64,000 nt of DNA from Candidatus Bipolaricaulota bacterium (GCA_025060415.1 JANXBT010000002.1:248001-312000), one strand, 5' to 3'; positions 1 to 8,534 are shown, counted from the first letter of the stretch. Numbers and translations: made by a program. The notes: generated from the letters alone by a model not told the origin.

Positions 1-1
1 G

Positions 2-388
2 CTCTGCGAGAACTGGGGCTACAAGAAGCTCGCCGAGGCCATCGAGAAGCGCGCCCTCACCGAGATGCGCCACTGGGAGAAGCTTGTGCAGCGCATCATC
101 TTTCTGGAGGGCGAGCCTCTGGTGACCAAGATCGCGCCCGTCCACATCGCCGCCGACGTGGAAAAGATCCATAGGAACGACCTCGAGGCCGAGTACGGAG
201 CGCAACGGGCCTACAACGAGACGATCAAGCTCGCTGCGGAGCTCGGGGATAACGGGACCAAGGTGCTCCTCGAGGAGATCCTCAAGGACGAGGAGGACCA
301 CATCGACTTCCTCGAGGCCCAGCTGGACCAGATCAAGCAGATGGGCCTCCAGAACTACCTCACCGAGCAGATCGAGGAAGAGGAGTGA
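2..388 (+). CDS. bfr: bacterioferritin (5' end outside window)
   Basis: Stores iron as a ferric mineral after oxidising Fe(II) at a di-iron centre. The frame is open from base 2 and the N-terminal helix lies off the window. The ferroxidase motifs are visible: Glu-Met-Arg-His in the second helix (Glu and His as metal ligands; Met at the position of the inter-subunit haem ligand of bacterioferritins) and Asp-Glu-Glu-Asp-His near the C-terminus (ExxH pair). The haem-ligand Met favours bacterioferritin over plain ferritin. The C-terminus ends in five acidic residues. It stops 3 nt before korA, so the two are probably cotranscribed, linking iron storage or oxygen defence to an oxygen-sensitive Fe-S enzyme. 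Confidence 0.93.
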   Translation, partial: LCENWGYKKLAEAIEKRALTEMRHWEKLVQRIIFLEGEPLVTKIAPVHIAADVEKIHRNDLEAEYGAQRAYNETIKLAAELGDNGTKVLLEEILKDEEDHIDFLEAQLDQIKQMGLQNYLTEQIEEEE

Positions 389-391
389 GGG

Positions 392-2077
392 ATGGAGCTC
401 GTGGTGCGCCTGGCCGGCGCGGCCGGCCAGGGCGTCCAGAGCCTGGGCGAGGTCTTGGTCCGGAGCCTTTTCCGCTCCGGACTTTTTGTCCACGGGGAGC
501 TCTCCTACCACTCCCGCATCCGGGGCGGGGAGAACGCCTTCACCGTGCGCCTGGCCGACCGCCCCCTCTTCGCCACCCGCCGGGAGGCCGATCTCCTGGT
601 GGTCCTCACCCCGGAGATGTGGAGGGCGTACGGGGCGCGGCTGCGCCCCGGGGCCTGGGTGGTGGCGGAGGAGGGGGCGGCCCCGGAAGGCCCGCGCGTG
701 CTGCGCCTCCCCGCCCTCCAGCTGGCCCGGGAGAAGCTCGGGCTTCCCCTGGCCCAGGGGGTGGTGCTGTTGGGCGCGGCGGCCCGCCTGCTGGGGCTGA
801 ACCCCTCCGCGGTGGAGCGGGCCCTCCAGGAGGTCTTCGGGGCCAAGGCGGGGCCCAACCTTCAGGCGTTCGCCCTGGGCTGGGAGCGCGCGCCGGGCCC
901 CGCCTGGGAGCTCCCGCCCCCGCGGTTCGGCCCGGGCGAGCGCATGCTCCTCACCGGCGGGCAGGCCGTGGGCGCCGGCGCCCTCGCCGCCGGCTGCCGC
1001 TTCCTGGCCGCCTACCCCATGACCCCTGGCACGCCCGTCTTGGAGTTCCTGGCCCAGCGGGGCGAGCGCTACGGTGTGGTCGTGGAGCAGGCGGAGGACG
1101 AGATCGCCGCCATCAACATGGCCCTGGGCGCCGCCTACGCCGGCGCGCGGGCCATGGTCACCACCTCCGGCGGCGGGTTCGCCCTCATGGTGGAGGGCCT
1201 CTCCCTGGCGGGGATGATCGAGACGCCCGTGGTGATCCACCTGGGGCAGCGGCCCGGCCCCGCCACCGGCCTCCCCACCCGCACCTCTCAAGAGAACCTC
1301 CTCTTCGCCCTCTACGCCGGGCACGGGGAGTTCCCCCGCTACCTCACCGCCCCGGCCACCCCGGAATCCGCCTTCTACCTCACCATGCAGGCCTTTGAGC
1401 TCGCCGAGGCCTACCAGGTGCCCGCGATCCTCCTCACCGACCAATTCCTCGTGGATTCCTATGCGGTGGTGCCCGCCCTGGACCCCGGCCGCGTCCCCTT
1501 ACGGGAACACACCCTCTCCCCCCAGGAGCTGGAGCGCTTGGAGCGCTACGAGCGGTTTGCCCCCACGCCCACGGGCGTGTCCCCCCGGGCCTTGCCCGGC
1601 GCCTCCCGCCACCTCGTCCTCGTGGACTCCGACGAGCACGACTTCTACGGCCGCATCACCGAGGACTTGGAAATCCGCAAGGCCATGGTGGAGAAACGTC
1701 TGCGCAAGGAGGGGTACCTCGCTCAGGAGACGGCGCTGCCGGAGGTTTTTCCGGCGGAGCTGCGGGGCCGGGTGGCCCTCCTCGGCTGGGGCTCCACCTA
1801 CGGGGCCCTGCGGGAGGCCGTCGAGGCCTTGAACCGGGAGGAGGACCGCTACGCCCACGTCCACTTCCAGGACCTCTGGCCCGTGCGCTGGGCCGAGGTG
1901 GAGGAGCTCCTTCGGGAGGCCCGGGCGGTGGTCACCGTGGAGGGCAACGCCTGGGGCCAGCTGGGGAAGCTTTTGCGGCAGGAGACGGGGATCCGGCCGG
2001 CGCGGCACCTCGCCCGCTACGACGGCCGGCCCTTCACCCCCGAGGACATCGTGGAGGCCATGCGCCATGCGGCCTGA
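392..2077 (+). CDS. korA: 2-oxoacid:ferredoxin oxidoreductase, fused gamma-alpha subunit
   Basis: Catalyses CoA-dependent oxidative decarboxylation of a 2-oxoacid (2-oxoglutarate most likely) with ferredoxin as acceptor, together with the KorB product. The 561-residue chain has an N-terminal gamma domain (about 1-180, with GAAGQGVQSLGE near the start) followed by the alpha pyrimidine-binding domain (from about 190; motif AAYPMTPGTP, then the VEQAEDEIAAINMALGAAYAG region) and a C-terminal domain. This gamma-alpha fusion plus a separate beta is the two-subunit KorAB layout of many anaerobes. The ATG follows GAGTGAGGG. It overlaps korB by 11 bp, indicating coupling. The exact substrate (2-oxoglutarate, pyruvate or a branched-chain acid) cannot be fixed from sequence. 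Confidence 0.9.
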   Translation: MELVVRLAGAAGQGVQSLGEVLVRSLFRSGLFVHGELSYHSRIRGGENAFTVRLADRPLFATRREADLLVVLTPEMWRAYGARLRPGAWVVAEEGAAPEGPRVLRLPALQLAREKLGLPLAQGVVLLGAAARLLGLNPSAVERALQEVFGAKAGPNLQAFALGWERAPGPAWELPPPRFGPGERMLLTGGQAVGAGALAAGCRFLAAYPMTPGTPVLEFLAQRGERYGVVVEQAEDEIAAINMALGAAYAGARAMVTTSGGGFALMVEGLSLAGMIETPVVIHLGQRPGPATGLPTRTSQENLLFALYAGHGEFPRYLTAPATPESAFYLTMQAFELAEAYQVPAILLTDQFLVDSYAVVPALDPGRVPLREHTLSPQELERLERYERFAPTPTGVSPRALPGASRHLVLVDSDEHDFYGRITEDLEIRKAMVEKRLRKEGYLAQETALPEVFPAELRGRVALLGWGSTYGALREAVEALNREEDRYAHVHFQDLWPVRWAEVEELLREARAVVTVEGNAWGQLGKLLRQETGIRPARHLARYDGRPFTPEDIVEAMRHAA

Positions 2078-2930
2078 GGAGTACTTCGCCGAGGTGGAGA
2101 TGGCCTGGTGCCCGGGCTGCGGGAACTTCGCGATCCGCCGGGCTTTGGCCCTCGCCCTGAGCGCGCTGGCGCTCCCGCCGGAGCGGGTGGTCCTGGTCAC
2201 CGGGATCGGCCAGGCCGCGAAGATCGTGCACTACCTGCGGGTGAACGGATTCAATGGGCTCCATGGCCGCACGATCGCCGCGGCCGCGGGGATCAAGATG
2301 GCCAACCCCAGCCTCACCGTGATCGCCGAGTCCGGGGACGGCGACCTCTACGGCGAGGGCGGGAACCACCTCCTCCACAACATCCGCCGGAACCTGGACC
2401 TCACCGTGATCGCCCACGACAACCGGGTGTACGGGCTCACCAAGGGCCAGGCCTCGCCCACCGCGCCCCAGGGCTACACCACCCGGGCCCAGCCCTTCGG
2501 CGTCCTCTCCCGCCCCCTCAACCCCCTGGCCTTGGCCATCGCCCTGGGCGCGGGCTTCGTGGCCCAGACCTTCTCCGGCGAGGTGGAGAAGACCGCGGAG
2601 ATCCTGGCCCGCGCCATCCGGTACAAGGGCTTCGCCCTGATGAACGTCCTCCACCCCTGCCCGAGCTGGAACCGGGTGCAGACCTTCGCTTGGTACAAGG
2701 AGCGCCTGCAGCCGGTGGAGGCCCTGGGGCATGACCCCGCCGACCGCCTGGCCGCCCTCTCCCTTGTGCTCTCCCCTGGGGAGGACCGGCTGCCGGTGGG
2801 GGTGTTGGTGGAGGCCCCGCCGGAGCCCACCTGGGAGGAGCGCCATCCCGTGCTGCGCCAGGGCCCCTTGGTGGGGAGGCCCCTCCCCAGGCCGGAGGAA
2901 CTCCGCCCCCTTCTGGCCGAGTTCCTATAG
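2067..2930 (+). CDS. korB: 2-oxoacid:ferredoxin oxidoreductase, beta subunit
   Basis: Thiamine-diphosphate-binding beta subunit of the KorAB complex (287 residues). CPGCG is at residues 15-19. The TPP/Mg motif is GDGD at 90-93 followed by the downstream Asn in AHDNRVYGLTKGQASPT, a signature of this family. No extra 2[4Fe-4S] delta domain is present; the beta subunit carries the few Cys expected for one cluster. The start codon lies inside korA, so translation is probably coupled. The 3' end overlaps convergent rsmI by 6 bp. The C-terminal half matches KorB length for two-subunit enzymes. Confidence 0.9.
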   Translation: MRPEEYFAEVEMAWCPGCGNFAIRRALALALSALALPPERVVLVTGIGQAAKIVHYLRVNGFNGLHGRTIAAAAGIKMANPSLTVIAESGDGDLYGEGGNHLLHNIRRNLDLTVIAHDNRVYGLTKGQASPTAPQGYTTRAQPFGVLSRPLNPLALAIALGAGFVAQTFSGEVEKTAEILARAIRYKGFALMNVLHPCPSWNRVQTFAWYKERLQPVEALGHDPADRLAALSLVLSPGEDRLPVGVLVEAPPEPTWEERHPVLRQGPLVGRPLPRPEELRPLLAEFL

Positions 2931-3794
2931 GGAGCCTTGGGCCCCTTCCCCGGGGGCCCGCGCGTCCAAAAGGAGGCGGTAGACCTCGCGGGAGGAAAGG
3001 CCGAACCTGCGGGCCACCGCTTTGCGGGCCTCCTTAGGGGGGAGGCCCTGGCCCAAAAGCTCTCGGTAGGCGGCGAGCACCGCCGCGGGGCCGCCCGTCT
3101 CCTTGGGCTTTTCCTCCTCGGCAGGGCCCACGAGGACCACGATCTCGCCGCGGATCCGCTCCCGGCGGGCGAGGGCAGCGTGGACCGCGCGGGCCGTCCC
3201 GCGCACGAACTCCTCGTGGACCTTGGTGAGCTCCCGGGCCACCGCGGTGGGGCGCTCCGGGGCCAGCTCCGCCAAGAGCGCGAGGGTCGCCAAAAGCCGC
3301 TGCGGGCTTTCGAAGAACACGAGGGTGGCGGGGAGGGAAAGGAGCTCCTGCAGCCATTTCCGGCGCGGTCCCAGGGCCCGCGGCGGATACCCCGCGAACA
3401 GGAAGGGCTGGGGCGGAAGCCCGGAGGCCACCAGGGCGGCCAGGACCGCCGAGGGCCCGGGGACGGGCACCACCGGGATCCCCTCGGCCAAGCAGGCCCG
3501 CACCAAGGGGTACCCCGGGTCGGAGATGAGGGGCGTGCCCGCATCGGACACGAGGGCCACGTTCTTCCCCGCCCGCAGGAGCGCCAACACCCCCTCCGTG
3601 CGCTCCGCCTCCACCCCCTGGTAGAGGCTGGCCGCCAGGGGGGTGGTGATGCCGTAGCGCGCCAGAAGCTGGCGCGTGCGGCGGCTGTCCTCGGCCACGA
3701 TCACGTCCGCCTCCCGCAGGACGCGGAGGGCGCGCAGCGTGATGTCCTCCAGGTTCCCGATGGGGGTGGCGCAGACGTACAGGGTGCCGGGCAC
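2925..3794 (-). CDS. rsmI: 16S rRNA 2'-O-methyltransferase (C1402)
   Basis: SAM-dependent methyltransferase that adds the ribose methyl group at C1402 of 16S rRNA in the decoding centre. The 289-residue protein shows the TPIGNLEDITLRA opening, AEDSRRT, and the VSDAGTPLISDPG loop typical of RsmI (tetrapyrrole-methylase fold), then a C-terminal extension with an SSREVYRLLL helix. The start is GTG at 3794: a TATAAT box lies exactly 6 nt upstream with no Shine-Dalgarno, so the mRNA is probably leaderless. It is divergent from prfB with only 53 bp between start codons; both are translation-related. Confidence 0.92.
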   Translation of the reverse strand: MPGTLYVCATPIGNLEDITLRALRVLREADVIVAEDSRRTRQLLARYGITTPLAASLYQGVEAERTEGVLALLRAGKNVALVSDAGTPLISDPGYPLVRACLAEGIPVVPVPGPSAVLAALVASGLPPQPFLFAGYPPRALGPRRKWLQELLSLPATLVFFESPQRLLATLALLAELAPERPTAVARELTKVHEEFVRGTARAVHAALARRERIRGEIVVLVGPAEEEKPKETGGPAAVLAAYRELLGQGLPPKEARKAVARRFGLSSREVYRLLLDARAPGEGAQGSL

Positions 3795-3800
3795 AGCGGG

Positions 3801-3806
3801 ATTATA
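3801..3806 (-). promoter_or_regulatory. -10 element of rsmI, leaderless context
   Basis: TATAAT on the minus strand followed by 6 nt and the GTG start of rsmI. Transcription would begin at or next to the start codon. The -35 region is weak. Same geometry as at the amidase, mnmA, rimI and HEAT-protein genes. Confidence 0.6.
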
Positions 3807-3809
3807 CGC

Positions 3810-3838
3810 TTGCGAAAAGCACGGAACCGCGCTAACTT
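3810..3838 (+). promoter_or_regulatory. prfB promoter
   Basis: TTGCGA, 17-bp spacer, TAACTT, then 9 nt to the prfB ATG. The GGAGGG between the -10 box and the ATG could act as a Shine-Dalgarno only if transcription starts unusually early, so part of it may not be in the mRNA. Confidence 0.5.
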
Positions 3839-3847
3839 GGAGGGCCC

Positions 3848-4939
3848 ATGGAGGAGAAGCTCAAGGCCCTGCGGGAAAACCTGGCGCGGCTGGGCCAAGG
3901 GATCGGGGCGGAGGAGCTGCGGGCCAGGATCAGGGCCCTGGAGGCGGAGATGGGCCGGCCGGAGTTCTGGAACGACCGGATCTCCGCCCAGGCCAAGGCC
4001 AAGGAGCTGGAGGCCGCGCGGGAGCGGCTCCAAAGCTACGAGGCCCTCCTGCAGGAACTAGAGGACATCGAGGTCCTGTGGGACCTGGCCCAGGAGGAGG
4101 GCGACGAGGCCACGCGGGAGGAGGCCCAGCGGAGGCTGGCGGAGCTCGAGGCGCGGTTCGCGCGGGCGCGGGTGGAGTTCCTCCTCACCGGTCCCTACGA
4201 CCCCAACGACTGCTTTTTGGCCATCAACGCAGGCGCGGGCGGCACGGACGCCATGGACTGGGCGGGGATGCTTTTGCGCATGTACACGCGGTTCTGCGAG
4301 AAGGCCGGGTTCGCGGCGCGCCTGGTGGACGAAACCCCCGGCGAGGAGGCGGGGATCAAGTCCGCCACCCTGGAGGTGCGCGGCCGCTACGCCTACGGCC
4401 TCCTCAAGGGCGAGACGGGCGTGCACCGCCTCGTGCGCATCTCCCCCTTCGACGCCGCGCACCGCCGCCACACCTCGTTCGCTGCGGTCACCGTAACCCC
4501 CATCGTCCCCGAGGGCGACGTGGAGATCAAAGAGGAGGACCTCCTCATCGAGACGTTCCGCTCCTCGGGTCCCGGCGGACAGCACATGCAGAAGAACGAG
4601 ACGGCCGTGCGCATCACCCACCTCCCCACCGGGATCGTGGTGACCTGCCAAAACGAGCGCTCCCAGTACCAGAACAAGATGACGGCGCTGCGGATCCTGC
4701 GGGCGCGGCTGCGGGCCCTCCTGGAGCAGGAGCGCGTGAAAAAGCTCGAGGAATTGCGGGGCGAGCTCAAGGAGATCGAGTGGGGCCACCAGATCCGGTC
4801 CTATGTGCTCCAGCCTTATCAACTGGTGAAGGACCACCGCACCGAGGTGGAGGTGGGCAACGTTCAGGCCGTGCTGGACGGGGAGCTTTGGCCCTTCATC
4901 TGGGCCTATTTGGAGGGCGGCCCGCGGGCGAAGGCCTAG
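3848..4939 (+). CDS. prfB: peptide chain release factor 2
   Basis: Class I release factor that recognises UGA and UAA and triggers peptidyl-tRNA hydrolysis. The 363-residue protein has the RF2 tripeptide Ser-Pro-Phe at 199-201 (RF1 has Pro-x-Thr) and the universal GGQ at 243-245. Unlike E. coli prfB, the reading frame is continuous from the ATG: the region corresponding to the E. coli +1 frameshift site contains no in-frame stop, so the autoregulatory frameshift is absent. The start is supported by alignment with the N-terminal coiled region of RF2. It faces the 3' end of the amidase gene 3 bp downstream. Confidence 0.95.
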   Translation: MEEKLKALRENLARLGQGIGAEELRARIRALEAEMGRPEFWNDRISAQAKAKELEAARERLQSYEALLQELEDIEVLWDLAQEEGDEATREEAQRRLAELEARFARARVEFLLTGPYDPNDCFLAINAGAGGTDAMDWAGMLLRMYTRFCEKAGFAARLVDETPGEEAGIKSATLEVRGRYAYGLLKGETGVHRLVRISPFDAAHRRHTSFAAVTVTPIVPEGDVEIKEEDLLIETFRSSGPGGQHMQKNETAVRITHLPTGIVVTCQNERSQYQNKMTALRILRARLRALLEQERVKKLEELRGELKEIEWGHQIRSYVLQPYQLVKDHRTEVEVGNVQAVLDGELWPFIWAYLEGGPRAKA

Positions 4940-4942
4940 CCC

Positions 4943-5575
4943 TCACCGCGGGGCCGCCTGCCGCAGGTACTCCAGAATGCCCCAAAGGATGCCCTCGGCG
5001 AGGCGCTCGCGGTAGCGCGGGTCCAGGAGCTTTTCCCGTTCCGCCGGGCAGGAGAGGTACCCCACCTCCAGGAGGGCCGCGGGGAGGGTGGTGTGCCGCA
5101 GGTACAGGGTTTGGCGGAGCACCCCGCGGTCCGCGGCCCCGGTGGCCGCCACCACCGCCCGCTGTAAGCACTCCGCAAGCCGCAGGCTCTCCTCCCCGGC
5201 GTGCGTGTCCACCCACGTCTCCACTCCGCAGACCCGCGCGTCCCGGTGGTAGTTGGCGTGGAGGGACACGTAGAGGCGGGCCCCGGCGGATTCGGCCCCC
5301 CGCACCCGCTCCAGCAGATCCACGTAGACGTCGGTGGAGCGGGTGAGCACCACGCGCAGGCCCTTCCCCTGGGCCTTGGCGCGGACGAGGAGGGCTAGGG
5401 CCAGGTTGATGTCCTTTTCGCGCACGCCGGCCACCACCGCCCCGGGATCGTGGCCGCCGTGCCCCGCGTCCAGGGCCACGACGACCGCCGCCTCCTCCCG
5501 GGGCGGGGAGACCAGGGCCACCAGGGCCAGGGAGGCCGCGAAGAGCAGGACGAGGAAGAGGGCCCAGCGTTCCAC
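4943..5575 (-). CDS. N-acetylmuramoyl-L-alanine amidase (Amidase_3), membrane-anchored or secreted
   Basis: Zinc amidase that cleaves the MurNAc-L-Ala bond of peptidoglycan in the periplasm, used in cell separation or wall turnover. Residues 6-22 form an N-terminal membrane anchor or uncleaved signal. The Amidase_3 fold follows: DAGHGGHDPG with ligand His39, a Glu in REKDIN, SLHANYH with the second His, and the catalytic Glu in LLEVGYLS. At 210 residues it is a bare catalytic domain with no AMIN or LysM domain and no obvious inhibitory helix. Translation starts at GTG 5575, 6 nt after TAAGCT, so the message is probably leaderless. It is divergent from feoA. Confidence 0.88.
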   Translation of the reverse strand: MERWALFLVLLFAASLALVALVSPPREEAAVVVALDAGHGGHDPGAVVAGVREKDINLALALLVRAKAQGKGLRVVLTRSTDVYVDLLERVRGAESAGARLYVSLHANYHRDARVCGVETWVDTHAGEESLRLAECLQRAVVAATGAADRGVLRQTLYLRHTTLPAALLEVGYLSCPAEREKLLDPRYRERLAEGILWGILEYLRQAAPR

Positions 5576-5581
5576 GGCGGG

Positions 5582-5587
5582 AGCTTA
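5582..5587 (-). promoter_or_regulatory. -10 element of the amidase gene
   Basis: TAAGCT on the minus strand, 6 nt, then GTG. No Shine-Dalgarno fits in the gap. One of seven cases in the window with exactly 6 nt between a TANNNT box and the start codon. Confidence 0.5.
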
Positions 5588-5623
5588 GCGGCGGGGGCGG
5601 GGGCGGGCGGGGGCGGGCGTCCC

Positions 5624-5651
5624 TTGCCGCAGGGGAGGGGGCGGCTAGAAT
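5624..5651 (+). promoter_or_regulatory. feoAB promoter
   Basis: TTGCCG, 16-bp spacer, TAGAAT. Transcription would begin near base 5658-5660, at the feoA ATG, which lacks a Shine-Dalgarno. An inverted repeat covers the start (next entry). Confidence 0.6.
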
Positions 5652-5653
5652 TC

Positions 5654-5670
5654 TTGAGAATGAATCTCAA
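5654..5670. promoter_or_regulatory. putative iron-responsive operator over the feoA start
   Basis: Perfect inverted repeat TTGAGA-ATGAA-TCTCAA, whose centre contains the feoA ATG. It resembles Fur-type boxes (TGAGAAT..ATTCTCA) in length and sequence. It lies over the expected transcription start, so a bound repressor would block RNA polymerase. Which regulator binds (Fur, DtxR or other) is inference; no regulator gene is nearby. Confidence 0.55.
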
Positions 5671-5920
5671 CTCAATCCCGCGCCCCCTCGTGGAGCTCCA
5701 CCCCGGCCAAACCGGCCGCGTCGTGGCCCTGGCCGGCCCCAGCCGGGAGGTGCGCCTGCGCCTGCGCGCCCTGGGCCTCCGGCCCGGCGCGCGCGTGCGC
5801 CTCCTGGGCCGCGGACCCGGAGGCCCCGTGCGCATCGAAGTGGAAGGCTGTTGCCTCGCCCTCGGCGCGGGCGTGGCCCGCCGTATCCTCGTCGCCCCCG
5901 AAACCGAGGACCAGGGATGA
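5660..5920 (+). CDS. feoA: ferrous iron transport protein A
   Basis: Small SH3-like cytosolic partner of FeoB, needed for Fe(II) uptake. The 86-residue product has the family pattern LRALGLRPGARVRLLGRGPGG followed by EVEGCCLALGAGVARRILV. I chose ATG 5660 because it is preceded by a good promoter and gives the normal FeoA length; a longer in-frame extension upstream runs antisense through the amidase gene and is not credible. The stop overlaps the feoB start (ATGA). Expression is likely iron-regulated through the operator at the start codon. Confidence 0.88.
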   Translation: MNLNSIPRPLVELHPGQTGRVVALAGPSREVRLRLRALGLRPGARVRLLGRGPGGPVRIEVEGCCLALGAGVARRILVAPETEDQG

Positions 5921-7728
5921 GGCTCGCCCTCGTCGGCCAGCCCAACTCCGGGAAATCCACGCTGTTCAACGCCCTGGTGGGCCTGCGCGCCGTGGCCGCC
6001 AACTTCCCCGGCACCACCGTGGAGGTCCTGCGCGGCCGCGCCGCCCTCGCCGGAAAACCCGTGGAGATCGTGGACCTCCCGGGGATCTACTCCCTGGCCG
6101 CCCAGGACCCCGCGGAGCGCGTGGCCCGCGACTTCCTCCTCTCCGAAAAGGTCGACGTGATCCTCAACGTGGTCGACGCCTCCGTGCTCCCCCGCTCCCT
6201 CACCCTCACCCTGGAGCTCATGGAACTGGGGATCCCCATGGTGGTGGTGCTGAACATGGCCGACGAGGCCGAGCACAAGGGGATCCGCATCGACAGCGAA
6301 AAACTGGAGGGGATCCTGGGCGTGCCCGTGGTGTTCACCGTGGCCTCCCGGGGGGTGGGGCTGCGGGAGCTGGCGGCGGCGGTGGCCCGCGCCCGGGTCC
6401 CCACCCCGCCCCGCTACTCCGAGGCCGTGGAAGCCCTGCGCGCCGCGCTCAAAGGGCCCGACCCGCTCCCCGCCCAGCCCGCCTGGGTCCCTCCCCCGGT
6501 GCGGGAGGCCTTGCGCGCCCGCGGCTACGAGGACCCCGCCGAGCTTTGGGCGGACGAACGCTTCGCCCTGGCGGCGCGGATCTTCCGCGAGGTGGCCCAG
6601 GTGGCCCACGCCCGCGTGGGGCTCCGCGAACGCCTGGACGACCTCCTCATGCACCCCTTCTTTGGCTACGCGTTCCTGGCCCTGACCCTCTTCCTCCTTT
6701 TTTTCCTCACGTTCCGGGTGGGCGCCGCCCTGGAGGGCCTGCTCCTCCCGCCGCTGGAGGGGCTTTCGGCGCGGGCGGGCGCGGCCCTGGGGGAGGGGGT
6801 GGCGGCCCAGGCCCTGACGGGCGCCCTGGAAGGGCTCTTGGCGGGGATCGGCATCGCCCTCCCCTACCTCCTGCCCTTCTTCCTCCTCCTGGCGCTCCTG
6901 GAGGACGTGGGCTACTTGCCCCGCGCGGGGTTCCTCCTCGACGGCCTCATGCACCGCCTGGGCCTGCACGGGAAAAGCGTGATCCCCCTCCTCCTGGGCT
7001 ACGGGTGTTCGGTGCCCGCGGTGTTGGCCACACGGATCCTGGAGGACGAACGGGATCGGTTCGTGAGCGCCGTTTTGGCCGTGCTCATCCCCTGCGCAGC
7101 CCGTACGGTGGTCGTCTTCGGCCTGGTGGGGCGGTTCCTGGGGCCAGCCGCCGCCCTGCTTTTGTACCTGGGGAACCTGGGGGTGGTGGCGCTGGCCGCC
7201 ACCCTCCTGGCCCGCCTCTTCCCGGCAACCGGACCCGGCTTGATCCTGGAGATCCCACCTTACCGCCTGCCCACCCCCCGCACGACCCTTGGGAAGACCT
7301 GGCTCCGCCTGCGGGAGTTCGTGAAGGTGGCCTGGCCCCTCCTTGTGGCCTCGAGTTTCGTCCTCTCCCTGTTCCAAGCCCTGGGGCTTGCGCCTTACCT
7401 CAACGCCGCGGCGCGGGCCGTCACCTGGCCCCTGGGGCTCCCGCCCGAGGCCGGAACGCCCCTCCTCTTTGGGATCCTGCGCAAGGAGCTGGCCCTGCTC
7501 CTTTTGGCCCAGGCCCTGGGCACCGAGGACCTCCCGGCCGCCCTCTCTTCCGGGCAAATGCTCGTGTTCACCGTGTTCACGATCTTTTACCTCCCCTGCG
7601 TGGCCACCCTGGCCGTTTTGGGGAAGGAGCTGGGCTGGCGCCGTACGGGCCTTGTGCTTTTAGCCACCACGGGCCTGGCCCTGCTTTTGGGCCTGGGCGC
7701 CCGCCTGGTGGCCGCGGCCGCGCTCTAG
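5917..7728 (+). CDS. feoB: ferrous iron transporter B
   Basis: Inner-membrane Fe(II) permease with an N-terminal G domain (603 residues). G1 is GQPNSGKST at residues 7-15, G3 is DLPGIYSL and G4 is NMAD. The membrane part has the two gate repeats, with Cys in GYGCSVPAV and PCAARTVVVFGL, and about eight or more hydrophobic segments. The protein is somewhat shorter than the 650-770 residues common in FeoB, mainly through a short GDI/linker region (about 180-245). Start ATG 5917 overlaps the feoA stop. The 3' end overlaps the convergent znuB-like gene by 4 bp. Confidence 0.94.
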   Translation: MRLALVGQPNSGKSTLFNALVGLRAVAANFPGTTVEVLRGRAALAGKPVEIVDLPGIYSLAAQDPAERVARDFLLSEKVDVILNVVDASVLPRSLTLTLELMELGIPMVVVLNMADEAEHKGIRIDSEKLEGILGVPVVFTVASRGVGLRELAAAVARARVPTPPRYSEAVEALRAALKGPDPLPAQPAWVPPPVREALRARGYEDPAELWADERFALAARIFREVAQVAHARVGLRERLDDLLMHPFFGYAFLALTLFLLFFLTFRVGAALEGLLLPPLEGLSARAGAALGEGVAAQALTGALEGLLAGIGIALPYLLPFFLLLALLEDVGYLPRAGFLLDGLMHRLGLHGKSVIPLLLGYGCSVPAVLATRILEDERDRFVSAVLAVLIPCAARTVVVFGLVGRFLGPAAALLLYLGNLGVVALAATLLARLFPATGPGLILEIPPYRLPTPRTTLGKTWLRLREFVKVAWPLLVASSFVLSLFQALGLAPYLNAAARAVTWPLGLPPEAGTPLLFGILRKELALLLLAQALGTEDLPAALSSGQMLVFTVFTIFYLPCVATLAVLGKELGWRRTGLVLLATTGLALLLGLGARLVAAAAL

Positions 7729-8534
7729 GGCGGTAGGGCCAGCCGGCGCCGGGGAGAAAGGGCCCAGGCCCCAAGGAAAAGGGCGCAGGAGGTGAGGGCG
7801 ATGGCCGTGCCCACGGGGAGGTTGGCCCAAAAGGAGAGGCCGAGGCCTCCCAGGGCGGCGGCGATGCCCAAAAGCGGGGCGAGGAGGAACTGGCGGCGGA
7901 GCTCCCAGGTCCGTTGGGCCGCGGCCGAGGCGGGGAGGAAAAGGAGGGCGTAGACGAGGAGGCCGCCCACCAGGCGCAGGGCGGCGGCCACCGCCGCCCC
8001 CAAAAGGAAAAGGAGGGCCCAAAGGATGGGCCGCGCGGGGATTCCCGCCTCCTCCGCTAGCCGCCGCTCCACTAGGGTGGCCCACACCTCCCGCCGGAAA
8101 AGGAGGAGAAAGCCCGTAGTGGCGAGGGCCACCGCGGCCAGGGCGCCCACGTCGCCCCACCCCACGCCCAGGAGGTTGCCCCAAAGGAGGGCCAGGGCCG
8201 GGGCGGTGAGGGGAAGCCCGGGGGTCAGGGCCACGAACAAGAAGCCCAAGGCCATGGTAAGGGGGAATAGAAGGGCCAGGATCGTGTCCGCGGGGAGCCC
8301 GGTGTGCTCGGCGATCGGGCCTAGGAGGGCGGCCCCAAGGAGGGCCAACCCGAGGGCCAGGGCAAGCGGGGAGATCCCGAGGAACAGCCCGAGGGCGGCG
8401 CCGGCGAAGGCCGCGTGGGCCATGGCGTAGCCCAGGGCGGAAAGGCGCAGGCGCAGGGCCACGACGCCCAAAAGGCCGCCGCTGTAGCCGGCCAACACGG
8501 CGGCCACCAGGGAGGGAAGGATCAGCGGCCACAT
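7725..8534 (-). CDS. znuB: metal (Zn/Mn-type) ABC transporter permease
   Basis: ABC-3 family integral membrane permease for a zinc- or manganese-type importer (about 269 residues, roughly eight hydrophobic segments). Motifs GGLLGVVALRLRLSALGYAMAHAAFAGAALG and GLLVYALLFLPASAA are typical of ZnuB/MntB. I place the start at ATG 8534 (MWPLILPSL), which overlaps the ATPase gene by 13 nt; an ATG at 8558 or the GTG between is possible, since a GGAGGT sits upstream of both. Last gene of the four-gene import operon. Confidence 0.88.
   Translation of the reverse strand: MWPLILPSLVAAVLAGYSGGLLGVVALRLRLSALGYAMAHAAFAGAALGLFLGISPLALALGLALLGAALLGPIAEHTGLPADTILALLFPLTMALGFLFVALTPGLPLTAPALALLWGNLLGVGWGDVGALAAVALATTGFLLLFRREVWATLVERRLAEEAGIPARPILWALLFLLGAAVAAALRLVGGLLVYALLFLPASAAAQRTWELRRQFLLAPLLGIAAALGGLGLSFWANLPVGTAIALTSCALFLGAWALSPRRRLALPP

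Noticed and set aside
3848-3960. Programmed frameshift in prfB
   Set aside because: The reading frame is uninterrupted and in register with RF2 from the first ATG.
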